Origin: Flavobacteriales bacterium
GTDB lineage: Bacteria > Bacteroidota > Bacteroidia > Flavobacteriales > PHOS-HE28
Assembly: GCA_008016945.1 (NCBI GenBank)
Contig: SSGN01000123.1
Span: forward strand, 1-16,821
Direction: 5' to 3'
DNA: 16,821 nt
Shown in pieces: positions 8,281 to 14,539 of this stretch. Every line of letters begins with the position of its first letter. The first letter of the stretch is position 1. The translations under genes were made by a program, and so were the position numbers. The notes under the pieces are model-generated. The model made no database searches, was not told the DNA's origin, and worked only from the letters and a program-made list of their open reading frames with translations.

Positions 8281-10587
8281 TCACTGGATCTTCACGAACC
8301 GGCTGGTGCGCACACCCGCGTTGCCGATCACCGAGAGCATGTACGGGCCAGGTTGTAGCGCACTCACGTCCACGGCATCGTTGCGGGTCGCGCGCCCGCG
8401 CAGCACCAGGCGGCCGGAGAGGTCTTGTACGGTGTATGGCATATCGTGGTGCATGTCGGGGAGCAACACCCACAGCCTATCCCGGACCGGATTCGGATGG
8501 ATCCGGACGGACGGTGCGCTGGCTTCGTCCATGTGCGCGGCCACGTTCACGCGGAAGATCGCCGGGGGGGTGACGATCGGCGCGTTGAAGTCGAAGACGA
8601 TGTGTGCGATGTTCGTCACCTCGGCACCGTCCTGCAGATCGGTGTCGGGTAGGATCCGGAATTGGACGTAGCCGTGGCTGCCGGGTTCATCACTCGTGCT
8701 GTCGGGCAGGTTGATGTTCGCGTGGATGAAGTGCAGTACGCCATCGCGCACATACCAGTGGCAGGTGTGGCTGCTGCTGAGGAATTCGATGCTCTGCGGC
8801 TGCAGCCCTTCGGGTAGGGTGTCCACGATCACCACGCGCTCGGCGAGGTAGGTTCCGGTGTTCTGGAAACGGATGGTGTAGGTGATGGGGTTATCGCCGG
8901 CCTGGGCGTCGTTCGGGGTCATGGCAGGCGGGTCCACCAACTTGTCGTTCGGGTCGAAACTGCCGACCACGTTGTCGTTCACGTGGACCACATTGTCGCT
9001 GGGTGTTTCGTCGCTGGAAACGGGAAAGGCGGACAACTGGTGGTTGATGGGAGTGCCAAGCGGTACGGTGGCATCCGTGAACAGGTCCACGGTCAGTTGC
9101 ATGGTTCGCCCCAGCCCCAACGTGTCCAGGTTCCAAGTGGCCGTATTCCCGGTGTGGGTATCGGGGGGGATGGAGCTCCCCACCCAGCTTTGGTCCGAAT
9201 CGTAATTCAACACCAGTTGGGCGGGCATCGGCACGGTGCCGTAGTTGCGACAGGAGAGGTATAGGCGATCGTTGAAGCCGGGTCGGGCGGGATCGGCGTG
9301 GATCCTGGCTTGTAGGTCTTGGATGTTGGGCTCGAGCGTGACGGCGAAGTCGTTGAGCGTGTCCAGCTCACCCAACTCCGGGAGGTTCGCGGTGTGCGAG
9401 GCGGGTTGGAAGGATTGATAGTAAGGGTAGCCGCTGCTGGGGGTGATCGTGTAATTGCCGGGCAGCACACCCACTTCCCAGGTGCCATCGGCTTCAATAC
9501 CCACCACATGTCCGTTGGGCTGGATCAAGAGGGTGGCTTGGGGTAACGGCGGTTCACCAGGGGTGTATTGCCCGTCCGCGTTGACATCCATGAACACCCG
9601 TCCCGAAATGCCGGGGTTAGAACCGGGGCAGGTGCTGTTGAGCACCGAGCAATAGGTGACATCGTCGGGATAGGCTTGCTGGAAGCCCAGTATACAGTGC
9701 ACCAACGAGGAAGGCCAGTTGGGCAAGCAAAGCTCGCGATCTACTCCTGGGCCTGAGTAGTTGAAACTGGTCAGTCCATCCGGAAACCAAGGGAAACAGG
9801 GTGCGGAATGCCACATGGGACCTTCGATGAGTAGCGTGGACATACCCATTGGCCATGCCTCAAAATTTGCTTCGGTTGAGTAGACTCCGGATATGATGGT
9901 GAGTTGGTGGGCTTCGACTTGGGACAAGTCCAGGCTGCCCATGTAGTTGTCATAGAAGATCCCCATGCTATCCACCACCGCGGTCGGGAAGATCAATCCA
10001 GTAAATCCGTTCCAGGAGAAGTTGAGCCTATGGATGTACGGCGTGCCATCCCAAACGATCCCATCCGCCATGATGTCCATCCTTACCAAGCTATCGGGCA
10101 TGGCGCCGATCCGGATGGGCCTCGCTAACTCGTCATAGGAGTGCACTGTAAGTAACTTCAGGCCTGCAGGAAGGTCGTTCAGGTGCAATGGGTTGTTCAA
10201 GCCTCCCCATTCATCCAGGGAAAGCGCCCGCAGACCAGAAGGGAAGCCATGAAAATGAATAGCAGGGATGTGCCATTCCTGGTTCAACTGGAGGTCGAGG
10301 TATCGCAGGGAGTCGAGATACCTCAAGCCACGAAAATCCACGGTGTCACCCGCCTGGCTCTCGGTGAGACCTATTTGGAGGTTGATCGTAACGGAATCCA
10401 CTTGGCCAATGGCCTGGTTCGTCGTGTCCATGATGCCAGCCTGGTCCACGATCCCCGGGATCAACGTGTTCAAGGCCTGCCTTTCGGCAAGGCTTGAAAT
10501 GAAGACCTGTGCATCGGATGGTCCCGGTATGGCTGTGAATATGGCCAGTAGAAGGCATTGGAGCAGGTGGAGGGCTGTGCGTTCCAT
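8281..10587 (-). CDS. Large T9SS surface protein: LRR, SdrD-B-like, DUF7619
   Basis: This 768-residue protein has a signal peptide at residues 1-27 (LHLLQCLLLAIFTAI...DAQ). Residues about 85-310 hold irregular leucine-rich repeats of the P.gL..L.. kind (GFPSGLRALSL, DLPAGLKLLTV, AMPDSLVRMDI, FPDGLTSFNY, NWPSSLVHCIL). Residues 327-385 form an SdrD-B/carboxypeptidase-regulatory-like Ig module (ISGRVFMDVNADGQYTPGEP then GTWEVGVLPGNYTITP). The next part, about 420-680, ends in a DUF7619-type domain (GSFDPNDKLV at 542-551, ITYTIRFQNTGTYLAERVVI, IVFDFNAPIVTPP). A T9SS type A sorting domain closes the protein (VRIHPNPVRDRLWV and LQPGPYMLSVIG). It is an exported surface protein, probably adhesive (inference). 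The frame runs open to 10848, but the ATG at 10587 precedes the signal peptide. The LRR-coding part (about 9640-10560) looks less GC-rich than its surroundings. Confidence 0.88.
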   Translation of the reverse strand: MERTALHLLQCLLLAIFTAIPGPSDAQVFISSLAERQALNTLIPGIVDQAGIMDTTNQAIGQVDSVTINLQIGLTESQAGDTVDFRGLRYLDSLRYLDLQLNQEWHIPAIHFHGFPSGLRALSLDEWGGLNNPLHLNDLPAGLKLLTVHSYDELARPIRIGAMPDSLVRMDIMADGIVWDGTPYIHRLNFSWNGFTGLIFPTAVVDSMGIFYDNYMGSLDLSQVEAHQLTIISGVYSTEANFEAWPMGMSTLLIEGPMWHSAPCFPWFPDGLTSFNYSGPGVDRELCLPNWPSSLVHCILGFQQAYPDDVTYCSVLNSTCPGSNPGISGRVFMDVNADGQYTPGEPPLPQATLLIQPNGHVVGIEADGTWEVGVLPGNYTITPSSGYPYYQSFQPASHTANLPELGELDTLNDFAVTLEPNIQDLQARIHADPARPGFNDRLYLSCRNYGTVPMPAQLVLNYDSDQSWVGSSIPPDTHTGNTATWNLDTLGLGRTMQLTVDLFTDATVPLGTPINHQLSAFPVSSDETPSDNVVHVNDNVVGSFDPNDKLVDPPAMTPNDAQAGDNPITYTIRFQNTGTYLAERVVIVDTLPEGLQPQSIEFLSSSHTCHWYVRDGVLHFIHANINLPDSTSDEPGSHGYVQFRILPDTDLQDGAEVTNIAHIVFDFNAPIVTPPAIFRVNVAAHMDEASAPSVRIHPNPVRDRLWVLLPDMHHDMPYTVQDLSGRLVLRGRATRNDAVDVSALQPGPYMLSVIGNAGVRTSRFVKIQ

Positions 10588-10922
10588 GGTGGCAGGTGGT
10601 CGGTGGGGGGGCTTTGCGCTCGTTGAAGATAAGACACCTGATCCACGTTGTTCGCTGCCTGGCTCAGGCCGGGTCGCCCTGCGTGGTGCTCCCGGATAGC
10701 GTGCCTCTACGCGTCCGTGGAGTGGCTTGGATCGTATGGCGATGACCACGTACATGCAAAGGACCTCCCGATCCTGCACGTGTGCAATGGGCGCCCACCG
10801 CCCACCTGCCAGCGCACCTCCGCCTACGGCGCATCGACCGTGCATCATGCCGCGATCCCGTGCCGTTGGCTGGAGTGTGGATCAATGACGCGATGACCTG
10901 GTGGTACCCGGCCCCGGCTTGC
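10588..10922. other. Intergenic region, possible gene remnant
   Basis: This 335-nt stretch separates the LRR/T9SS gene from the TerB-like gene. I see no intact gene and no convincing -33/-7 promoter. On the minus strand, positions 10755-10708 read MYVVIAIRSKPLHGRV, which resembles the start of GIY-YIG nuclease-domain proteins. After a shift of frame, 10706-10674 reads RHAIREHHAGR, recalling the later RL.EHN.G segment of that fold. This would be an eroded remnant if real, and it is weakly supported. Confidence 0.3.
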
Positions 10923-11309
10923 CTAACCCAAGGTCCTGTGCAGGTCGATCAGCAAGGGCAGTTCCTTCGCGCTCACCCCATGCATGGCATTGGCCACCGC
11001 ATCGGCGCAGGTGTAGATCAGCTCGCGGCGCTCCTTGTTCAGGTGGTAGCGGTGCTGGGCGATGTATGCGCGGAACGAGGCGTAGGCATCGTCGGCGGAC
11101 ATGCCGCGGTCCAGCAGTGTGTCGAACTCAAACTCGGTGATGAAGGCGGTGTCCGTGCCATGATGATCCGTGCCAGCTTCCACCGGCACGAGGAGGTCCT
11201 TCACCACCCACTTCAACGTGTCGATCTCCTTGTTGCTCACCCGGCCGTCCGCTGCGGCGATGGCATAGAGCAGCCGTCCGAGTTCCTTGTAGAACAGTGT
11301 CGCTTCCAT
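10923..11309 (-). CDS. TerB-like domain protein
   Basis: This small 128-residue soluble protein is all-helical in appearance and resembles the TerB/tellurite-resistance-B fold. The recognisable part is LLYAIAAADGRVSNKEIDTL (13-32), with the acidic ADG.VS..E turn that binds metal in TerB proteins (D21, E28). Later helices include DDAYASFRAYIAQH and ERRELIYTCADAVANAMHG. TerB-fold proteins are associated with metal sensing and membrane stress, but single-domain versions without other ter genes are common and have no fixed role. No terC, terD or terZ neighbours are present here, so a tellurite function should not be assumed. It appears to be a stand-alone gene with 335 nt downstream and 377 nt upstream free of intact genes. 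The ATG at 11309 gives a compact domain start. Confidence 0.8.
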   Translation of the reverse strand: MEATLFYKELGRLLYAIAAADGRVSNKEIDTLKWVVKDLLVPVEAGTDHHGTDTAFITEFEFDTLLDRGMSADDAYASFRAYIAQHRYHLNKERRELIYTCADAVANAMHGVSAKELPLLIDLHRTLG

Positions 11310-11384
11310 GGCATGAAGGTAGTGGCGCGGAACGGGGTGTAGCTGATGTTCGTCAGCATTCCCGGGACCTCGTCATTCGGTGCC

Positions 11385-11492
11385 ATGAACACGTCACTGG
11401 TCATCGCCGAACACTTCAGGAACGTTCACCTCGGCGGCAACTGGACCTGCCTGAATCTGCGCCATGTACCGAAGGATCCCACCTGGCAATAA
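11385..11492 (+). pseudogene. Probable DinB-family N-terminal remnant
   Basis: A 35-codon reading frame starts with ATG and encodes a segment with HFRNVHLGGNWTCLNL and DPTWQ before TAA. This closely recalls, from memory, the N-terminal helix of Bacteroidota DinB-superfamily (four-helix, putative metal-dependent) proteins, which begin with a HFr.vh.GgNWt..nLk pattern followed by ...vtWqqA. A full-length DinB-like protein is about 150-170 residues, so only the first fifth would remain and the metal-binding histidines would be lost. No continuation appears in the other two forward frames downstream. The match rests on recollection of the family pattern, not on a search. Confidence 0.45.
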
Positions 11493-11594
11493 GCGACACC
11501 CCGTGTACGCTACGCTTACTGAGCCGGTGATGAAGATCCGGCCGAGCTCAGCGATCTGGACCACTGGGGTGAAAGCGTGAAAGGGTACGAGGCA

Positions 11595-11645
11595 TTTCAC
11601 CTTCTCACGTTTTTCACCCTTTCACCCTTTCACCTTTTCACCATT
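11595..11645 (+). repeat. 8-bp-period TTTCACCC repeat
   Basis: TCAC occurs at 11597, 11605, 11614, 11622, 11630 and 11638, which is a period of eight (one step of nine). The best units are TTTCACCC. It lies 40 nt beyond the stop of the acyl-CoA dehydrogenase gene and outside any gene. Its CACC core is shared with the 9-bp repeats at 11913-11946 and, on the opposite strand, 13592-13713, suggesting a related origin or simply the same slippage-prone composition. Confidence 0.75.
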
Positions 11646-11686
11646 GGATCGCCCGGTTCTTTCATGTCGTCTCAGTAGGTGCACGC

Positions 11687-13501
11687 TCAGTAGCAGTACT
11701 TCCCCGCCGCGATCATCTTCTTCGCGATCATTTTCCGCAGCTCGGCCGTGTTGATCGGCGTGTTCTTGCTGTAGCGCTTGGCGCCCATCAGCATCGCACG
11801 TTGCTCATCGCCTTCGGCGAAGTTGTTCACGGCCTCCTTGGCGTACTTGTGGATCCGGTCCGCGGCCTCATGGATGTACAGCTGGCACATGGCGATCTGC
11901 TCCTTCATGTTATCACCACCCTCACCATTCTCACCGTTCACACCCCGCATTTGCGCCAGTTTCAACGTCCGCAACAGCACACTCTCCGCGAGATAGGTGT
12001 CGATCACCATGTCCGCGATATGCATCAGCGTCTCCTGGTGCTTGGCCAGTTCCAGGCCCAGCTTCTGCGCCGCGCCACCGGCGGCCATCAGCACGGCCTT
12101 CTTGAAGTTCGCCACCATGCGCTTCTCATCGGCGAGGAGCGATTCGTCAGGCTCCGGCATTTCGGGAATGCCCATCAGCTCCTGCGATACGGCCATCGCC
12201 GGGCCCATCAGGTCCAGCTGACCTTTCATCGCGCGCTTCAGCAGCATGTCCACCGTGAGCATGCGGTTGATCTCGTTCGTGCCCTCGAAGATCCGGTTGA
12301 TCCGGCTGTCGCGGTAGGCGCGCTCCACGGGGCTCTCGGCGCTGTAACCCATGCCGCCGTAGATCTGCACGCCTTCGTCCACCACGTAGTCCAGGCATTC
12401 GCTGCCCGCCACCTTCAGGATCGCGGCCTCGGCGGCGTATTGCTCCACGCCCTTCAGCAGCGCCTTCGCGTGGTCGGCACCGCCGGCCTCCAACGCTTCA
12501 ATGGCGTTCTCCATGTCCTGGCTACACCGGTACAGCGTGCTCTCCAGCACATAACAATAGGTGGCCTGGTCGGCCAGTTTCTGCCGGATCGCACCGAACG
12601 CACTGATCGGTTTGCCGAATTGCGTGCGCTCGTTGGCGTACTTCACGCTCTGGTCCACCACCGCTTTTGCCCCGCCCAGCGTGGCGCCCGCCAGCTTGAT
12701 CCGGCCTATGTTCAGGATGTTCACCGCGATCTTGAAACCGTTGCCCCGCTCGCTCAGCAGGTTCTCCACCGGCACCTTGCAGTCGTTGAAGAACACCTGC
12801 CGCGTGCTGCTGCCCTTGATCCCCATCTTGTGCTCCTCGGGGTTCAGCGTGATCCCACCGAACCCCTTCTCCACGATGAAGGCGCTGAGGTTCTCGTCGT
12901 TATCGATCTTCGCGAACACCGTGAACACATCGGCGAAACCGCCGTTGGTGATCCACATCTTCTGGCCGTTGATCACGTAGTGCTTGCCGTCGGGCGTGAG
13001 CACCGCCTTGGTCTTGCCGCTGTTCGCGTCGCTGCCACTGCCGGGCTCGGTCAGGCAATAGCACGCCTTCCATTCGCCGCTCGCCAGCTTGGGGATGTAC
13101 TTCGCCTTCTGCTCCGCGTTGCCGTAGTAGAGGATCGGCAGTGTGCCGATGCCCGTGTGCGCCGCCATCGCCACACTGTAGCTGTGGCCCGCGCCGGTCT
13201 TCTCCGTCACCAGCATGCCGGTCACGAAGTCCTTTCCGAAACCGCCGTAATCCTCGGGCACGCTGATGCCCAGCAGGCCCAGTTCACCGGCTTTCTCCAG
13301 GAGCTTCGGCATCAAGCCTTCTTCCTGCTGGTCAATGCGGTCCAGGTGCGGCCACACCTCCTGTGCGAGGAAGTCCACCGCCGTCTGCGCGATCATGCCC
13401 TGTTCCTCGTTGAACTCCTCGGGAATGAAGATGTCCTGCGGGTCGCTTTCGCGGATCAGGAATTCGCCGCCCTGCAGGGCCTTTTTCGTTGCGGTGCTCA
13501 T
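11687..13501 (-). CDS. Acyl-CoA dehydrogenase, long form (about 600 aa)
   Basis: This 604-residue FAD flavoenzyme is predicted to oxidise acyl-CoA to trans-2-enoyl-CoA in beta-oxidation, passing electrons to ETF. Domains run in the usual order: N-terminal helical (about 30-145), beta-barrel (about 146-245) with the flavin/substrate signature CYCLTEPGSGSDANSG (147-162) and MWITNGG (182-188), and C-terminal helical (about 250-410). The last holds RTQFGKPIS and the signature YGGMGY...ERAYRDSRINRIFEGTNE. E406 in FEGTNE corresponds to the catalytic base in the VLCAD/ACAD9 type. The extra C-terminal region (about 440-604) is the extension of the long-form enzymes, so substrates are probably long-chain (inference). 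Residues 518-531 (RGVNGENGEGGDNM part) are a Gly/Asn/Glu-rich insert encoded by a 9-bp tandem repeat. No ETF, thiolase or hydratase genes are adjacent. It has its own promoter at 13554-13585. Confidence 0.95.
   Translation of the reverse strand: MSTATKKALQGGEFLIRESDPQDIFIPEEFNEEQGMIAQTAVDFLAQEVWPHLDRIDQQEEGLMPKLLEKAGELGLLGISVPEDYGGFGKDFVTGMLVTEKTGAGHSYSVAMAAHTGIGTLPILYYGNAEQKAKYIPKLASGEWKACYCLTEPGSGSDANSGKTKAVLTPDGKHYVINGQKMWITNGGFADVFTVFAKIDNDENLSAFIVEKGFGGITLNPEEHKMGIKGSSTRQVFFNDCKVPVENLLSERGNGFKIAVNILNIGRIKLAGATLGGAKAVVDQSVKYANERTQFGKPISAFGAIRQKLADQATYCYVLESTLYRCSQDMENAIEALEAGGADHAKALLKGVEQYAAEAAILKVAGSECLDYVVDEGVQIYGGMGYSAESPVERAYRDSRINRIFEGTNEINRMLTVDMLLKRAMKGQLDLMGPAMAVSQELMGIPEMPEPDESLLADEKRMVANFKKAVLMAAGGAAQKLGLELAKHQETLMHIADMVIDTYLAESVLLRTLKLAQMRGVNGENGEGGDNMKEQIAMCQLYIHEAADRIHKYAKEAVNNFAEGDEQRAMLMGAKRYSKNTPINTAELRKMIAKKMIAAGKYCY
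11913..11946 (-). repeat. In-frame 9-bp tandem repeat inside acyl-CoA dehydrogenase
   Basis: On the coding (minus) strand this reads as 9-bp units of the type GAGAATGGT / GAGGGTGGT, translating to repeated NG-ENG-EGG-DN around residues 519-531. TCACC cores on the plus strand begin at 11913, 11922 and 11931. Fourteen bases at 11919-11932 are exactly the reverse complement of 13608-13621 in the minisatellite upstream of the same gene. Confidence 0.75.
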
Positions 13502-13553
13502 GGACGTGTAGATAGGAACGGTTCTTACGGTATGTGGTACGCGGTGTTCGGGA

Positions 13554-13585
13554 TAAAGTTATGCACGCATAACAAATTTTCAAAA
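13554..13585 (-). promoter_or_regulatory. Bacteroidota -33/-7 promoter of acyl-CoA dehydrogenase
   Basis: On the minus strand a -33 box TTTTG (13585-13581) is followed, after exactly 19 nt, by TAACTTTA (13561-13554). The latter matches the Bacteroidota -7 consensus TAnnTTTG except for its last base. Transcription would start near 13547, leaving a leader of about 45 nt before the ATG at 13501. The region is AT-rich against GC-rich flanks, as expected for a promoter. Confidence 0.65.
13558..13573. promoter_or_regulatory. Candidate operator: GTTATGC-AC-GCATAAC
   Basis: This is a perfect inverted repeat with 7-bp arms and a 2-bp centre. It overlaps the -7 box and fills most of the spacer of the promoter above, a position where a bound dimer would block RNA polymerase. 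The size fits a dimeric HTH repressor. By analogy, fatty-acid degradation genes are often under TetR- or GntR-family acyl-CoA-responsive repressors, but the protein that would bind here is unknown. Confidence 0.5.
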
Positions 13586-13591
13586 TCGGCA

Positions 13592-13713
13592 GAATGGTGA
13601 GGGGCGGGAGAATGGTGAGGGGCGGGAGAAGGGTGGGGGTGGGGAGAATGGGGGGGGTGGGGAGAAGGGTGAGAGAGGTGAGAAGGGAGAAGGAGGTGAG
13701 AATGACGAGAACC
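13592..13713 (+). repeat. 9/18-bp G-rich minisatellite
   Basis: Six consecutive 18-bp units run from 13592 to 13699, each starting with GA and ending with GA. The first two (13592-13609 and 13610-13627) are identical, GAATGGTGAGGGGCGGGA, and later units are increasingly diverged. Each 18-mer consists of two 9-bp halves of the pattern GARNGGTGA. A partial seventh unit begins at 13700. It lies just upstream of the acyl-CoA dehydrogenase promoter. Runs of G up to eight long on the plus strand make non-B DNA structure possible. Confidence 0.85.
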
Positions 13714-13729
13714 TGGCGGAGCATGTTTT

Positions 13730-13905
13730 GGGCGTGTCCCTTCCGGCGCGCGGGCTGGCGCACGGGCCGGGTCATCCGCTGTGGCTGCCTCGGCCCGCCC
13801 GGCGTCCACGGCGCTCCGGGGTCCGCTCGTTCCTCGCGGCCTCCTCGCTGCACGTGTCCGCAGGGGCGTTCCATCGGCAGGCCGCCGCTGCTGCCCCTCA
13901 CGCGG
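13730..13905 (+). repeat. GC-rich Bacteroidota intergenic element, possibly structured
   Basis: This roughly 175-bp non-coding segment begins GGGCGTG and ends CCCTCACGC, with internal CCGGGTCATCCGCTG and CCGCCGCTG motifs separated by GC-rich potential hairpins. From memory, elements with this frame (GGGCGTG, then CGGGC.ATCCGCT, a variable hairpin, GCCGCT, CCCTCACGC) recur between genes in many Bacteroidota genomes. I do not know an accepted name for them. The ends can pair (GCGTG at 13732-13736 with CACGC at 13899-13903). Reading frames cross it in all directions, but none resembles a protein. It could be an RNA element, a REP-like repeat or a non-autonomous mobile element. Confidence 0.5.
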
Positions 13906-13917
13906 CATCCCGGTTTG

Positions 13918-13954
13918 CGGATACGTTCCGGCTATTTGCGGATATTCACGGATA
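13918..13954 (+). promoter_or_regulatory. Three helically phased CGGATA motifs
   Basis: CGGATA occurs at 13918-13923, 13939-13944 and 13949-13954. The first two are part of the longer repeat TTTGCGGATA (13914 and 13935). Spacings of 21 and 10 bp correspond to two turns and one turn of the DNA helix, and the last copy forms part of the palindrome GGATATCC (13950-13957). The cluster ends 16 nt before the 2H phosphoesterase start codon. No convincing -33/-7 pair was seen, so its meaning is open. Confidence 0.4.
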
Positions 13955-13970
13955 TCCGGTCCCCTGAACC

Positions 13971-14513
13971 ATGCTCCACCGTTTCCTCCTCACCATTCTG
14001 CCTTCACCGGAACTTTCAGCCGAGGTGGACCGCTTGCGCGAACTGCTCCACGCCCGCATCGGCTCCTTCAGCGGACGGCACACGCCACCACACGTCACCC
14101 TGTGCTTCCTCGACCTGCCCGATGAACACGAGGCCGACATCATTCGTGCTGTGGAGACCAGTATCCTCGGTCAACGGGAGTTCGCGTTGCACTATCGTGG
14201 CATCACGCACTTCCCCGACCGGCGCACCATCTACATCGATCCGGTGGAGAAGGAGGCCATCGCGGCGGTGCGCGCACCCGTCGTTGCTGCGTTGCGTCAG
14301 CATGAGGCGTTGAGCCCGGCGCTCCGCGAGACGGATCATCCGCACCTCACCGTCGCAGCCGGTCTTAAGCCCGCGCAGTTCGAGAAGGCGTGGGAGATGC
14401 TCGTACCGCACGAGCTTGCCAGCGCCGAGCGCGTGGAAGAACTGGTGCTGCTCAAGCGCGTGTTGAAACCGGGGGAGCGGTACGGACGGGTGAGGGCTTT
14501 TCCGTTGGGGTAG
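13971..14513 (+). CDS. 2'-5' RNA ligase family (2H phosphoesterase) protein
   Basis: This is a 180-residue soluble protein of the 2H phosphoesterase superfamily, which includes RNA 2',3'-cyclic phosphodiesterases and 2'-5' RNA ligases. The two defining H-x-T motifs are present and correctly spaced: HVT at 41-43 in TPPHVTLCFL and HLT at 125-127 in DHPHLTVAAGL. Length and motif positions match single-domain members. The likely activity is hydrolysis of a cyclic phosphate or 2'-5' linkage in RNA or a nucleotide, and the substrate cannot be read from the sequence. It stands alone on the plus strand, preceded by the intergenic element and the CGGATA cluster, and converges on the SulP gene with only 26 nt between stops. 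ATG at 13971 gives the usual short N-terminal strand (HRFLLTILPS). Confidence 0.9.
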   Translation: MLHRFLLTILPSPELSAEVDRLRELLHARIGSFSGRHTPPHVTLCFLDLPDEHEADIIRAVETSILGQREFALHYRGITHFPDRRTIYIDPVEKEAIAAVRAPVVAALRQHEALSPALRETDHPHLTVAAGLKPAQFEKAWEMLVPHELASAERVEELVLLKRVLKPGERYGRVRAFPLG

Positions 14514-14539
14514 CGCGAGCCCGTTGGAATGCGTCGAAC

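Larger units (their letters stand above)
11310..11686. other. Gene-poor interval with repeat and remnant
   Basis: This 377-nt interval between the TerB-like gene and the end of the acyl-CoA dehydrogenase gene holds no intact gene. It contains a probable DinB-family N-terminal remnant (11385-11492) and an 8-bp-period TTTCACCC repeat (11595-11645). In the same frame as the remnant, but beyond two stops, 11526-11594 reads as hydrophilic protein-like sequence (DEDPAELSDLDHWGESVKG), which I could not assign. No obvious terminator was found. Confidence 0.6.

Noticed and set aside
10588..10848. N-terminal extension of the LRR/T9SS protein to 10848
   Set aside because: A clear signal peptide begins at the ATG at 10587, and the 87 extra residues would block export.
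10923..11309. Tellurite-resistance locus
   Set aside because: Only a lone TerB-like domain is present, without terC, terD, terE or terZ, so resistance cannot be inferred.
11801..13600. A 599-codon open frame on the plus strand, antisense to the acyl-CoA dehydrogenase
   Set aside because: It is His/Arg/Leu-rich with no recognisable motif, and mirrors the codon phase of a GC-rich gene whose minus-strand product is unmistakable. It also runs through the promoter.
13592..13713. Tandem repeats considered as a CRISPR array
   Set aside because: Units are only 9/18 bp and directly abutting with no unique spacers, and no cas gene is present.
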